Positions 49,421 to 58,637 are shown, counted from the stretch's first letter. The stretch: 64,000 nt of DNA from Kineococcus sp. NBC_00420 (GCF_036021035.1 NZ_CP107930.1:4216001-4280000), one strand, 5' to 3'. Notes: generated by a model not told the origin, from the letters alone. A program made the numbers and translations.

Positions 49421-51049
49421 TCAGATCCAGCTCGGCAGCCACATCCGCCGGCTCCAGGACTCGTAGGGGATGACCTGCGCCGTGTAGACCGGCCAGAAGA
49501 AGGCGAAGCAGGCGACGGCGAGCACCACGACCGCACCCGCCACCGCGGCGCCCCCGCGCCGCCGCCACAACGCCGCCTCGATGGCGACGCCGCGGCGCAG
49601 CACGGCGGTGCTGGGGTCGGGGCCGAGGACCAGGCCCAGCACGTGGACCACCGCCAGCACCACGAACGGGACGAAGACGACGGCGTAGAACGTGAAGATC
49701 GTCCGGTGCTGGTACTGGAACCACGGCAGGTAGGCGCCGGCGTACCCCGCGAGGATCGCCCCCGCCCGCCAGTCGCGGCGGAAGAACCAGCAGAAGAGGA
49801 GGACGAGCAGTGCGAGGAGCCCCGCCCACCAGATCACGGGGTTGCCCAGCGAGGTGATGGCCTTCGAGCAGTTGTCGACCGAGCAGCCCTCCACGCCCGA
49901 CGTCTTGGCCTCGTAGAAGAAGGACGTCGGGCGTCCCTGCACGAGCCACGACCACGGGTTGGCGGAGTAGGGGTGGGGGGAGTCGAGGCCGACGTGGAAG
50001 GCGTAGGCCTGCTGGTGGTAGTGCCACAGGCTCCGCAGGGCGTCCGGGACGATCCCGCCGGCCCCCCGGGAGGGGTGCACCTCGCCCCACTGCCGGTCCC
50101 AGCCGGCGTCGCTGCGGAACCAGCCCACCCACGAGGCCAGGTAGGTGGCGACCGCGATCGGGACCATCAGGACGAACGCGCCGATCCCGTCCCGCCAGAG
50201 CGCGGCGGGCAACCAGGGCCGCACCCCCACGGCCCGCCGGGCGCCGGCGTCCCAGAAGACGGTCATGACCCCGAAGACCGCGAGCACGTAGACGCCCGAC
50301 CACTTCACCCCGCAGGAGAGCCCCAGGCTCATCCCGGCGGCCAGCCGCCAGCCGCGGAAGCCGATCCGCGGGCCGAGCCCGTCCACCCCGTGCACGGCGA
50401 CGGCCCGGGCGAGGCGCTCGCGCGCGTGGTCCCGGTCGATCAGCAGCAGGGCGAAGGCGACGAGCACCCACCACATGAGGAAGACGTCGAGGAGGCTGGT
50501 GCGGCTCTCGACGAAGTGCTCACCGTCCACGGCCAGCAGGACGGAGGCCGTGACCCCGAGCAGCGTGGAGCGGAACATGCGCCGTGCGATCCGGCCGATC
50601 AGCAGGATCGACAGCGTCCCGATGAGCGCCGCGGAGAAGCGCCAGCCGAAGGAGGAGTCGATGCCGAACAGCCACTCCCCGAACGCGATCATCCACTTCC
50701 CGACCGGCGGGTGGACGACGAAGTCGCCCTCGGTGCCGAAGACGTTCGGGGCGCCGTGGGTGAAGAGCTCGTCCGGCTTCGCGATGCTCGAGTCGTTGCG
50801 CAGCTCCACCCCGTGCAGCAGCAGCGAGTACGCCTGCTTCACGTAGTACGTCTCGTCGAAGACGAGCTGGTGGGGGCGGCCGAGCTGGAAGAAGCGGAGG
50901 AAGCCGCCGATCGCGGTGACCAGCAGCAGCGGCAGCCAGGCCCGACGCCAGGACTCCCCGGTGATCTCCGAGGAGGTTCCCAGCAGCCGTTCGCGGGCAT
51001 CACCCGGACCCGGTGTGCGGGGCGTGGCGACGGTGTCCACCGCGCTCAC
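49421..51049 (-). CDS. pmt: Dolichyl-phosphate-mannose-type protein mannosyltransferase
   Basis: 542 residues from GTG 51049. GT39/PMT integral membrane enzyme moving mannose from polyprenyl-phosphomannose to secreted proteins. Motifs: the first-loop acidic pair in LVFDETYYVKQAYSLLLHG, then VVHPPVGKWMIAFGEWLFG and VDGEHFVESRTSLLDVFLMW, with GLSCGVKWSGVYVLAVFG; about eleven helices. Divergent from rsmI, as in mycobacteria (Rv1002c/Rv1003, from memory). The 210-bp gap on its downstream side (49211-49420) has no gene and only a TAGGGT hexamer (minus, 49263-49268) that may serve the GT28-like gene. Confidence 0.93.
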   Translation of the reverse strand: MSAVDTVATPRTPGPGDARERLLGTSSEITGESWRRAWLPLLLVTAIGGFLRFFQLGRPHQLVFDETYYVKQAYSLLLHGVELRNDSSIAKPDELFTHGAPNVFGTEGDFVVHPPVGKWMIAFGEWLFGIDSSFGWRFSAALIGTLSILLIGRIARRMFRSTLLGVTASVLLAVDGEHFVESRTSLLDVFLMWWVLVAFALLLIDRDHARERLARAVAVHGVDGLGPRIGFRGWRLAAGMSLGLSCGVKWSGVYVLAVFGVMTVFWDAGARRAVGVRPWLPAALWRDGIGAFVLMVPIAVATYLASWVGWFRSDAGWDRQWGEVHPSRGAGGIVPDALRSLWHYHQQAYAFHVGLDSPHPYSANPWSWLVQGRPTSFFYEAKTSGVEGCSVDNCSKAITSLGNPVIWWAGLLALLVLLFCWFFRRDWRAGAILAGYAGAYLPWFQYQHRTIFTFYAVVFVPFVVLAVVHVLGLVLGPDPSTAVLRRGVAIEAALWRRRGGAAVAGAVVVLAVACFAFFWPVYTAQVIPYESWSRRMWLPSWI

Positions 51050-51117
51050 GCGGGACCTGCCTGCTGCTTCGCGATCACCGATCCATCGTAGGCACGCAGG
51101 TCAGCGCCTGCGGGGAC

Positions 51118-51178
51118 GGCACGATGGCGGCCCGACCGTGCGGCACGATGGCAGGCCGACAGTGCGGCACGATGGTGC
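51118..51178 (+). repeat. 24-bp tandem repeat before rsmI
   Basis: GGCACGATGG recurs at 51118, 51142 and 51166, an exact 24-bp period, with spacers that share CCGACxGTGC. Read in the rsmI frame it gives an 8-residue repeat around RHDGxPTV, but it lies before the chosen start codon, so it is probably untranslated leader. Confidence 0.7.
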
Positions 51179-51179
51179 C

Positions 51180-52055
51180 GTGAGCGGGGACAGCGGTACG
51201 GGACGACTGGTGCTCGCGGGGACCCCGATCGGCAACGCCGGGGACGCGACCCGGCGGCTGGTCGACCTGCTGGAGACCGCCGACGTGATCGCCGCGGAGG
51301 ACACCCGCCGGCTGCACCGCCTGGCCGGGGCGCTGGAGATCACCCCGCGCGGTCGCATCCTGAGCTACCACGAGCACAACGAGACCGAGCGGACCCCGGA
51401 GCTCGTCGACGCCGTGCGCCAGGGCTCGGTCGTCGCGCTGGTGACCGACGCCGGCATGCCCTCGGTGTCCGACCCGGGCTACCGGCTGGTGCGCGGGTGC
51501 GTGGACGCGGGACTCCCGGTGACGGTCGTCCCGGGACCGTCGGCCGTGCTGACGGCCCTCGCGGTGTCGGGTCTGCCCAGCGACCGGTTCGCCTTCGAGG
51601 GCTTCGCCCCGCGCAAGCCGGGGGAGCGGGCGCGGGTCTTCGCCGAGCTCGCCCAGGACCCGCGGACCCTGCTCTTCTTCGAGTCCCCGCACCGCACCGG
51701 GGCCACGCTCGCCGCGATGGCCGAGGCGTTCGGGGCGGACCGTCCGGCCGCGGTGTGCCGGGAACTGACCAAGACCTACGAGGAGGTCGTGCGCGGGACG
51801 CTGGCCGAACTCGCGGTCTGGGCCCAGGGCGAGGTCCGCGGTGAGGTGTGCCTGGTGGTCGCGGGTTCCACCGGCCCGCAACGGGTTCCCGAGGTGGGCG
51901 AACTGGTGGAGGAGGTGTCGGAACTCGTGCGGTCCGGGTACCGGATGAAGGACGCCGTGAAGGTCACCGCCGGTCGCCACGGAGTTTCCGGGCGTGAGTT
52001 GTACGACGCGGTCACCCTGCAGCGCCGGGCAGGGACTCCGACGACCCCGAACTGA
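51180..52055 (+). CDS. rsmI: 16S rRNA (cytidine1402-2'-O)-methyltransferase
   Basis: 291 residues from GTG 51180; upstream in-frame starts would add the tandem-repeat stretch. RsmI methylates C1402 in the ribosomal P site with SAM. Motifs: LVLAGTPIGNAGDATRRLVD, VIAAEDTRRLHRLAGAL, LSYHEHNETERTPELVDAV, LVTDAGMPSVSDPGYRLVRG, VVPGPSAVLTALAVSGLPSD, FFESPHRTGATLAAMAEAFG and CRELTKTYEEVVRGTLAEL. Complete. Divergent from pmt. Confidence 0.95.
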   Translation: MSGDSGTGRLVLAGTPIGNAGDATRRLVDLLETADVIAAEDTRRLHRLAGALEITPRGRILSYHEHNETERTPELVDAVRQGSVVALVTDAGMPSVSDPGYRLVRGCVDAGLPVTVVPGPSAVLTALAVSGLPSDRFAFEGFAPRKPGERARVFAELAQDPRTLLFFESPHRTGATLAAMAEAFGADRPAAVCRELTKTYEEVVRGTLAELAVWAQGEVRGEVCLVVAGSTGPQRVPEVGELVEEVSELVRSGYRMKDAVKVTAGRHGVSGRELYDAVTLQRRAGTPTTPN

Positions 52056-52114
52056 CCACGGAGAGTAGTGTCACCGCCGTTCACCCGATCGCCGCACCGG
52101 AGTGGACGACTTAG

Positions 52115-52120
52115 TTGACA
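52115..52120 (+). promoter_or_regulatory. Consensus -35 (TTGACA) upstream of the third beta-helix gene
   Basis: A perfect TTGACA lies 55 bp before the gene start; no good -10 follows at 16-18 bp (CATTGA is the closest). The 11-mer ACGGAGAGTAG at 52058-52068, with TAGTGT (TANNNT) inside its end, recurs from 32437. Confidence 0.3.
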
Positions 52121-52175
52121 CCGGGGCCGACCGAAGCATTGAGGACACACCCGTTCTCGATACCTGGAGGCTCCC

Positions 52176-53387
52176 GTGACCCCCCCACGCGCCCTCGCAA
52201 CTCCCCAGCCCCACGACTCCGTCCGCAACCACTCCCGTGTCGCCCGTGTCGCCCGTGTGCTCTCCGGGGTCGCCGCGGCGGCCGCCCTCGTGGTCGGCGG
52301 GGTTTCCGCCGCCGTCCCCGCGCAGGCCGTCGTGAACCCCTACATGACCTACGAGGGAACCTCGGTCAACAGCGCGAACGTCCCCGCCACCACCGTCGAC
52401 ATCTCGACGCTGACCGGCGTGAAGTTCGACCGCGGGACCTACTACGTCAACGACGTCGTCCAGGACGGTTCGATCGGCGGCGTCGGGCTCGCCGGGAACT
52501 ACTACACCGGTGACGGCGAGGTCGACCTCACGGGTCTCTACGGTTCGGTCAAGGTCGTCGCGAAGTTGTACAGCGGCAAGTACATGGTGCAGTCGGTCAC
52601 CAAGTACCTGCGCGCCGTCCCCATCGTCACGAACACCATCCCCGCGGGTTTCCCGACGGCGGCCACCACCGGGGTGCCGGACGGCGTCACGCTGACCCCC
52701 TCGACCGCACTCGACGTGTGGACCCCGGGCGCGGTGCTCGACGGTCTCGACGTCCAGGGATGCCTCTCCGTCCACGTCCCCGACGTCACCGTCCGGAACT
52801 CCCGCATCACCTGCACCGACGAGACGCTGCGCGCCGTCAGCCTCACCGACGCCCCCGGGTTCGTCATGGAGGACTCCGAGATCGTCTCCGACGGCAGCGC
52901 GCAGGTCGCGATCGGCTGGGGCGGGTACACCCTGCGCCGGGTCGAGATCCGCGGCACCCAGGACGGTCCGCGGCTCGGGGACAACGTCTCGATCAGCGAC
53001 AGCTACGTCCACGGCCTCGTGCGTCACGACGGCGTCCACACCGACGCCGTGCAGTCGACCTCGGGTTCCGGCATCGTGGTCAGGCACAACACGCTCGACC
53101 CGCGCCAGGCCGGGTCGGACGACTTCCTGAACTCCGCGGTCCAGCTCGGCACCGAGACCGGTCTCCAGCGCTTGGAGAACGCCCTCTTCGAGGGCAACTT
53201 CTTCAACGGCGGCTCCTACTCGGTCAACGTGTCCTGCTCGGCCAACGTCCGGAACGTGGTGTTCCAGGGCAACGCCTACGGGCACGGCAACCGCTACGGC
53301 GCGGCCATCGCGGTCCCGGGTGTGACGTTCACGCAGGACCGGTGGGTCGACACCGGCAACCTGATCAAGGTCGCCCCCGCCTGCTGA
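52176..53387 (+). CDS. Secreted right-handed beta-helix protein (paralogue 3)
   Basis: 403 residues from GTG 52176 (GGAGG at 5 nt). Signal peptide about 51 residues, ending VPAQA. The N-terminal domain MTYEGTSVNSANVPATTVDI corresponds to paralogue 1. The beta-helix follows: VLDGLDVQGCLSVHVPDVTV, FVMEDSEIVSDGSAQVAIGW, GYTLRRVEIRGTQDGPRLGD, GIVVRHNTLDPRQAGSD and LNSAVQLGTETGLQRLEN. Contains four Cys (two near VQGC and ITC, one in VSCSA, one at the very end), so disulfides are possible. Same family as 20054 and 22821; substrate unknown, exopolysaccharide suspected. Confidence 0.82.
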   Translation: MTPPRALATPQPHDSVRNHSRVARVARVLSGVAAAAALVVGGVSAAVPAQAVVNPYMTYEGTSVNSANVPATTVDISTLTGVKFDRGTYYVNDVVQDGSIGGVGLAGNYYTGDGEVDLTGLYGSVKVVAKLYSGKYMVQSVTKYLRAVPIVTNTIPAGFPTAATTGVPDGVTLTPSTALDVWTPGAVLDGLDVQGCLSVHVPDVTVRNSRITCTDETLRAVSLTDAPGFVMEDSEIVSDGSAQVAIGWGGYTLRRVEIRGTQDGPRLGDNVSISDSYVHGLVRHDGVHTDAVQSTSGSGIVVRHNTLDPRQAGSDDFLNSAVQLGTETGLQRLENALFEGNFFNGGSYSVNVSCSANVRNVVFQGNAYGHGNRYGAAIAVPGVTFTQDRWVDTGNLIKVAPAC

Positions 53388-53538
53388 TCCGGGGCCTTTT
53401 CCCGATCCGCTGGTCAAACGGCGGTTGAGGTGTCAACCTTCCTCGGTGGGTGGACACATCGGCCGGCGGTACCTCGCGGCGAGCGCTGCGCGGTACCGCC
53501 TCTGGACCGTGGAGCAGTTCGCGCGGGAGGTCCGCGGG

Positions 53539-54633
53539 ATGACCGCCCGGACCGTCCCGGCCTCCGCCCTGACGACGTTCGGAGCCCGCTACCGCGTCAC
53601 GGAAACCTCCCGTCACGTGAGGTTGTCGGTGCCGGGCCACCTGGACCCCCAGGACCGGTCGGCCCTCCGCCAGCGCGACGTCTCCTCCGTTCCCGAACAG
53701 TTCACGCTGGAATTGCCCCAGGCAACTCTCCAGGGACGTGAGGGTTGGGTCTTCCACCGTGGGCACCTGGTCGAGGACATCTGGCAGGAAGAGGGTTTCT
53801 CCGCCCGTTCCCTGAGACCGCTGTGGCGCCAGGAGTCCACCGTTCGGCTGCCGGGAACCACTGTCTCCCTCCTGCAGCCGTGGTTGCCGAACTACTACCA
53901 CTGGACGGTGCAGGTCGTCCCCCGGATCGTGCGCATCCTCGACCTCCTCGCCGAGCGGGGGGAGGAGGCCGACCGGTGGCTGATCCCCAGTGGCGCTCCG
54001 GGGTACATCAGGCAGTGGCTCGACCTCCTCGGCATCCCGGAGGAACGCCGGATGGGCGTCGAGACCCGCGGGCAGGTCTTCGACGTCGAGCGTCTCCTCG
54101 TGGCGAGCGTGCCCGGACGCAACCGGTGGGTCCCGCCCTCGACGGTCGAGCAGGTCCGTGCCGCCGTCGCCCACGTCCCCCCCGGCGCCGGCGGTCGGCG
54201 GCTGCTGCTCCAACGGGAGGGAGAACGCCGCCGGGTCCTGCTCAACGCACCCGAGGTCGTGGACGCGCTCACCCGGCGGGGCTTCGAGGTCGTCGACCCC
54301 GGGGGGATGACCGTGGCCGAGGAGGCTTCGCTGTTCTCGGGGGCGGACCTCGTGGTCGGCGTTCACGGCGCCGGGCTGACGAACCTGGTGTTCTGCCGTC
54401 CCGGGGCGACGGTCGTGGAGTTGACCCCGCGCGGTCTTCTCTACCCGACGTTCGTCAAACTCGCGGCGGCAGCGGAGGTGGGCCACCACATGGTGGTCGG
54501 CACCGAACCTCGCCTGCCGTGGCCGTTGCGCTTCCCGGACGTCGATGCCGACCTCGTCGTGGACGTTCCCGAACTGTCAGCGGTGGTCGACCGCGTCCTG
54601 CGCGGGTCCACGCACGGGATCTCCAGCCCCTGA
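53539..54633 (+). CDS. Family 61-type glycosyltransferase
   Basis: 364 residues from ATG 53539, chosen because GGAGG lies 8 nt before it; the frame extends to GTG 53446 and TTG 53425 without ribosome sites. GT61-like features: LLQPWLPNYYHWTVQVVPRI (the YYHW core), WLIPSGAPGYIRQWLDLLGI, LLLQREGERRRVLLNAPEVV and the C-terminal LVVGVHGAGLTNLVFCRPGA. Such enzymes move xylose, GlcNAc or arabinose in eukaryotes and serve polysaccharide loci in bacteria. Donor unknown. It follows the beta-helix gene in the same direction. Confidence 0.85.
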   Translation: MTARTVPASALTTFGARYRVTETSRHVRLSVPGHLDPQDRSALRQRDVSSVPEQFTLELPQATLQGREGWVFHRGHLVEDIWQEEGFSARSLRPLWRQESTVRLPGTTVSLLQPWLPNYYHWTVQVVPRIVRILDLLAERGEEADRWLIPSGAPGYIRQWLDLLGIPEERRMGVETRGQVFDVERLLVASVPGRNRWVPPSTVEQVRAAVAHVPPGAGGRRLLLQREGERRRVLLNAPEVVDALTRRGFEVVDPGGMTVAEEASLFSGADLVVGVHGAGLTNLVFCRPGATVVELTPRGLLYPTFVKLAAAAEVGHHMVVGTEPRLPWPLRFPDVDADLVVDVPELSAVVDRVLRGSTHGISSP

Positions 54634-55014
54634 CCCGCGGGGCGGCGTTCGGCGGTCCCCCTCCGACGCAGGAGCGCCTGTACCCGGTCTGCCGGTGACG
54701 AGCGGCCTCCGCCTGTGGTGGTGCCCGCCCCGGGCCCGTCGCGGCCGGCCTGGACGGACCTGCTGCGGGGTGCAGCCGTGCTGCCGGCCCTCGTTCACTC
54801 CGCGTCACTGTCTCCTCCCCGCCGCCCGCAGTCCTCCCCTGATGACGACGTGGGGTAACCCTTGACTGCGCAGAGTGAATCCTAGAAGGATGCCCGTGCG
54901 CGTCCCCGAGGTGGACGCGGACGCCCACGCCCTTCTCCGCCACGACCCGTCCGGACGCGCCGCGGGAACCCCGTCGTGCGCCGGTTCGTGGCCACCACCG
55001 CCGGAGGTCGACCC
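54634..55014. other. 381-bp gap with weak promoter-like elements
   Basis: No confident gene. TTGACT (54862-54867) is followed 15 bp later by TAGAAG (54883-54888). The short palindrome ATCCT-AGA-AGGAT (54879-54891) overlaps the latter. A 42-codon frame from ATG 54890 to TGA 55018 overlaps the TTG start of the acyltransferase gene (TTGA) and could be a leader peptide, but it has no proper ribosome site. Nothing else was seen. Confidence 0.35.
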
Positions 55015-55018
55015 TTGA
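54890..55018 (+). CDS. Possible 42-residue leader ORF coupled to acyltransferase
   Basis: ATG 54890 opens a 42-codon frame ending TGA 55016-55018, four bases into the acyltransferase gene whose TTG start is at 55015. The sequence starts MPVRVPEVDADAHALLR and ends PPPPEVDP. AGAAGG abuts the ATG with no spacing. No homologue is recognised. It is listed because of the coupling overlap; it could equally be a chance frame. Confidence 0.25.
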   Translation: MPVRVPEVDADAHALLRHDPSGRAAGTPSCAGSWPPPPEVDP

Positions 55019-56151
55019 GCGATGCCCGACCGCCTTCCCCGACCGCCCACCCGGCCCGCATCGACGGGCTGACGGTGCTGCGAGGTGTGGCCATCGGCCT
55101 CGTCGTCCTCCGCCACGCCGCCCCGGACGTCTTCGGCGGCGCCGGCATCGTCGGCGTGACGATCTTCTTCGCCCTCTCCGGCTGGCTGATCTCCGGGATC
55201 CTGCTGGGTGAGGTGGAACGCACCGGGCGCGTCGACTTCCGCCGCTTCTACCTCAACCGCGTGTTCCGCCTCTACCCCGCCCTCATCGCCTTCGTGGTGG
55301 TGCTCGCGCTGGTCGGCGTCCTCGCGGACCCGCTCGAGCAGGGGCCGACCTGGCGCTACGCGGTCCCGGTGGCCCTGACCTACGTCGCGGACCTCCCCCT
55401 GGGGGTGTGGGTGGGCAGTGCCTCCACCCACCTCTGGACGCTCTCGGTGGAGGAGCAGTTCTACCTGGTCTGGCCCCTCCTGATCGTGCTGGCCCTCCGG
55501 GGTCGTCACCTCCGCCGCACCCTGGGGATCGCGGTCCTCCTGTGCTGGCTCGCCGCGGTGCTCACCGTCGTCGTCGTCGGTCACGACACCGTCGCCGCCT
55601 ACTCGCTGCCCACCTCCTGGTTCGTCGCGCTCGCGATCGGCGGGTTCGCCCGCGCGCTCGGCCGGGACCGGCTGACCGCACTGCTCGGAGGCCGCCCCGC
55701 GCTCGCGGGCGCCGTCGTCGTGCTCGCCCTGCTCTGCGTCGGGCCCGAACTCAAGGGGAACCCCCTGACCTACCTCCTCGGTGGCCCGGTCATCGCCGTG
55801 GCCGCCGTCGTCCTCGTCCTCGCGGCACTCCGCGTCGACACCGTCCGCGTCGACACCGTCCGCGGCGTCCCCGGACGACTGCTCCTCGGCCTCGGTACGA
55901 TCTCCTACGCGGTCTACCTCTGGAACTACGCGATCGTCGTCTGGGCCGAGGCGGTGTTCGCGGACCGCCCCACGCTCCTCGTGACGGTAGGCGCCACCGC
56001 GGTGAGCCTCGGCGTCGCGACCGCCAGCTGGTTCCTGCTCGAGCGGCCCGTCGTCCGGGCGCGCCGACGTCACCACGCCCGCTCGAGCGCCCGCGCCCTC
56101 GACCTGTCCCGCTCCGCCTCCGGAGTTCCCAGCGCGGCACCACGACCCTGA
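55015..56151 (+). CDS. OafA-type membrane acyltransferase
   Basis: 378 residues from TTG 55015 (CGGAGG 7 nt upstream); GTG 54976 is an in-frame alternative without a ribosome site. Acyltransferase-3 family with about ten helices: ARIDGLTVLRGVAIGLVVLR, HAAPDVFGGAGIVGVTIFFA, LSGWLISGILLGEVERTGRV, FRRFYLNRVFRLYPAL and STHLWTLSVEEQFYLVWPL. The catalytic His is in VVLRHAAP. It acylates sugars of exported polymers, probably O-acetylation. An in-frame duplication RVDTVRVDTVRG lies near residue 280. The next gene is a second member of the family. Confidence 0.9.
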   Translation: MSDARPPSPTAHPARIDGLTVLRGVAIGLVVLRHAAPDVFGGAGIVGVTIFFALSGWLISGILLGEVERTGRVDFRRFYLNRVFRLYPALIAFVVVLALVGVLADPLEQGPTWRYAVPVALTYVADLPLGVWVGSASTHLWTLSVEEQFYLVWPLLIVLALRGRHLRRTLGIAVLLCWLAAVLTVVVVGHDTVAAYSLPTSWFVALAIGGFARALGRDRLTALLGGRPALAGAVVVLALLCVGPELKGNPLTYLLGGPVIAVAAVVLVLAALRVDTVRVDTVRGVPGRLLLGLGTISYAVYLWNYAIVVWAEAVFADRPTLLVTVGATAVSLGVATASWFLLERPVVRARRRHHARSSARALDLSRSASGVPSAAPRP

Positions 56152-56194
56152 CGCCTCCCGGCCCCGCTCCACACCCCGACCAGGGAAGGTCGTC

Positions 56195-57373
56195 ATGACC
56201 GGAACGCACGTCCCGTCCCGACGTCCCCGGCTGGAGTTCGCCTTCCTCGACGGGTTGCGCGGCCTCGCGGCGTTGTTCGTCGCCGTCCACCACACCTACC
56301 TCTTCACCGGGACGTCGCAGGACCACGAGGCGTTGCCCGCGGTCTTCGAGCCCCTGCGCTACGGCCAGTACGCCGTGACCGTGTTCATCGTCCTGTCGGG
56401 TTTCGTCCTCGGACTCCCGCTCGCCCCGGACCGCCCCGCGTTGACCCGGGGGTGGGCGACGTTCCTGAAGCGCCGCGCGCGGCGGATCCTGCCGCCCTAC
56501 TACGCGGCCCTCGCGTTCTTCCTGCTGCTGATCGCCCTCGTCCCGCCACTGCGCCAGGTCTCCGGAACCGCCTGGGACAGCAAGGTTCCCGTGACCGCGA
56601 CGGGTGTCGTCTCGCACCTGCTCATGCTGCACAACCTCGGCGGCGACTGGAAGTGGCAGATCGACGGCCCGATGTGGTCGGTCGCGACCGAGTGGCAGCT
56701 GTACCTGGTGATGCCCCTCGTGCTCTTGCCCGTGTGGCGCAGGTTCGGGGCGGTCGCGATGGTCCTGCTGGCGGTCGCGGCGGGCTGGGGGATCCACGTC
56801 CTGTTCCCGCGCTTCGACGGCGCGCACTTCTGGTTCGTCGCGGACTTCGCCTTCGGCCTCGTCGCCGCCCGCTACGTCGCCCGGGCCCGTGCGCTTCCCC
56901 GCGCAGGGCTGCTCGCGGTGGTGGCGGTCGTCGTGGTCGCGGTCCTCTTCCTGCTCGTCCCCGGGCACGGTCTGCGCGACCTGTGGTTCACCGAGGTCGT
57001 CGTCGGTGCGGCGGTGGCCCTGGTCCTGCTGGCCCTGGCGCAGCAGTCCGTGGCCGGGACCCGGACCCCCGTGCACGCCGTCCTGCAGTGGCGCCCGCTG
57101 GTCTGGATCGGCTTCTGGTCCTACAGCCTCTACCTCCTGCACAGTCCGCTGCTCGGCCTCGGGAACCTGCTGACCCTCGACCGCCCCTGGGGGGTGGGCG
57201 CCCGGTTCGCCGTGATGCTGCTGGTCGTCCTGCCGCTCGCCCTGGCCGTCAGCTACGGGTTCCACCGCCTCGTGGAACGTCGCTTCACGACCGCTCACCA
57301 GGCCCGCCTCCGTCAGGGCGCCCCGGCGGCCGCGGTGGACGTCCCGGAGACCAGGAGTTCCCTCCCGTCCTGA
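56195..57373 (+). CDS. Second OafA-type membrane acyltransferase
   Basis: 392 residues from ATG 56195 (GGGAAGG upstream). Acyltransferase-3 family: LEFAFLDGLRGLAALFVAVH, HTYLFTGTSQDHEAL, YAVTVFIVLSGFVLGLPLAP, FLKRRARRILPPYYAALAFF and GPMWSVATEWQLYLVMPLVL, with about ten helices. The catalytic His follows at AVHHTY. Distantly similar to its neighbour, 43 bp upstream, so a different acceptor is likely. Probably modifies the same exopolysaccharide or a glycolipid. Confidence 0.9.
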   Translation: MTGTHVPSRRPRLEFAFLDGLRGLAALFVAVHHTYLFTGTSQDHEALPAVFEPLRYGQYAVTVFIVLSGFVLGLPLAPDRPALTRGWATFLKRRARRILPPYYAALAFFLLLIALVPPLRQVSGTAWDSKVPVTATGVVSHLLMLHNLGGDWKWQIDGPMWSVATEWQLYLVMPLVLLPVWRRFGAVAMVLLAVAAGWGIHVLFPRFDGAHFWFVADFAFGLVAARYVARARALPRAGLLAVVAVVVVAVLFLLVPGHGLRDLWFTEVVVGAAVALVLLALAQQSVAGTRTPVHAVLQWRPLVWIGFWSYSLYLLHSPLLGLGNLLTLDRPWGVGARFAVMLLVVLPLALAVSYGFHRLVERRFTTAHQARLRQGAPAAAVDVPETRSSLPS

Positions 57374-57392
57374 CGGCTGCGAGAGTGGCCGG

Positions 57393-58637
57393 ATGCCCGC
57401 ACCGCACCGTGAACAGGTCTCCCGAGACGTCGCCGTCGTGGGAGGGACGCTGCTGCGGCTGACCCCGGACTGGCACGGCGAGCGCGAACCCGGCACGGTG
57501 CTCGTCCGCGACGGCCGGATCGTCGCCGTCGGCGCCCACGTGCCCGTCCCCGCGGACGTCCCCGTGCTCGACGCGACCGGCCGGTTCGTCCTGCCCGGCT
57601 TCGTCGACCCGCACACCCACCTCGGCGTCCACGCCGAGGGGGAGGGCTGGCACGGGGCCGACGTCAACGAGAAGGGTGAACCCCGCGGCGCCCGGCTGCG
57701 GTCCTGGGACGGGGTCGACCCCCGTGACCAGGGTTTCGCCGACGCCCTGAGCGCAGGGGTCACCACCGTGGCCGTCCTGCCGGGTTCCGCCAACGTGGTC
57801 GGGGGACAGACCGGAGCCCTGAAGACCTGGGGGGCCACGGTCGAGCAGATGCTGCTGCGCGCGCCGATCGGGGTGAAGAGCGCGCTCGGCGAGAACCCCC
57901 GGAAGAACTCCGGAGGCCCCTCGACCCGCATGGGGATCGCGGCCGCCCTGCGCGACGCCTTCGCGGCGGCGCAACGGTTCAGCGCCCAGCGGACGCGCGC
58001 TGCCGAGAAGGGTGAACCCCTCGACCCGCCCACCGACCGGGACCGCGACGCCGAGGTCCTCGCCCGGGTCCTCGCCGGCGAACTCGTCTGGCAGCAGCAC
58101 GCCCACCGCGCCGACGACATCGCGACCGCGGTCCGCCTCGCCGAGGAGTTCGGCTACCGGCTCGTCCTGAACCACGTCACCGAAGGCCACCGCGTCCTCG
58201 ACCTGCTCGTCGAGAAGGGGCTGCCGGCCGTCGTCGGTCCGCTGCTCACCTCGCGCTCGAAGCCCGAACTGCGCCACCGCTCGCTGAGCGTGCCGGGGAT
58301 CCTCGCCGGCGCGGGGCTGCGGATCGCGCTGACCACCGACCACCCCGTCGTCCCCATCCAGTTCCTCGCCCTCTCCGCGACCCTGGCCGTCAAGGAGGGC
58401 CTCGACCCCGACGAGGCGCTGCGAGCCCTGACCCTCAACCCGGCCGTGATCCTGGGGATCGACGACCGCGTCGGGTCGCTGGCCCCCGGTCTCGACGGCG
58501 ACGTCGCCGTCTGGTCCGGGGACCCGCTCGATGTGATGTCGCGCGCCGTGCACGTGGTCAGCGGCGGTCGCCCCGTCTACCGGTGGGACGGGGTCGGCGA
58601 GGTGCTCGAGGCGGACGGGACCTGGCGTCCGCTGTGA
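57393..58637 (+). CDS. Amidohydrolase (imidazolonepropionase-like)
   Basis: 414 residues from ATG 57393. Metal-dependent hydrolase: LPGFVDPHTHLGVHAEG (HxH), GALKTWGATVEQMLLRAPIG, LVWQQHAHRADDIATAVRLA, RLVLNHVTEGHRVLDLLVEK and IALTTDHPVVPIQFLALSAT (catalytic Asp), then NPAVILGIDDRVGSLAPG and GDVAVWSGDPLDV. These match the cytosolic imidazolonepropionase-like amidohydrolases of unknown substrate. It follows the acyltransferase by 19 bp but is probably unrelated to it in function. Confidence 0.9.
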   Translation: MPAPHREQVSRDVAVVGGTLLRLTPDWHGEREPGTVLVRDGRIVAVGAHVPVPADVPVLDATGRFVLPGFVDPHTHLGVHAEGEGWHGADVNEKGEPRGARLRSWDGVDPRDQGFADALSAGVTTVAVLPGSANVVGGQTGALKTWGATVEQMLLRAPIGVKSALGENPRKNSGGPSTRMGIAAALRDAFAAAQRFSAQRTRAAEKGEPLDPPTDRDRDAEVLARVLAGELVWQQHAHRADDIATAVRLAEEFGYRLVLNHVTEGHRVLDLLVEKGLPAVVGPLLTSRSKPELRHRSLSVPGILAGAGLRIALTTDHPVVPIQFLALSATLAVKEGLDPDEALRALTLNPAVILGIDDRVGSLAPGLDGDVAVWSGDPLDVMSRAVHVVSGGRPVYRWDGVGEVLEADGTWRPL

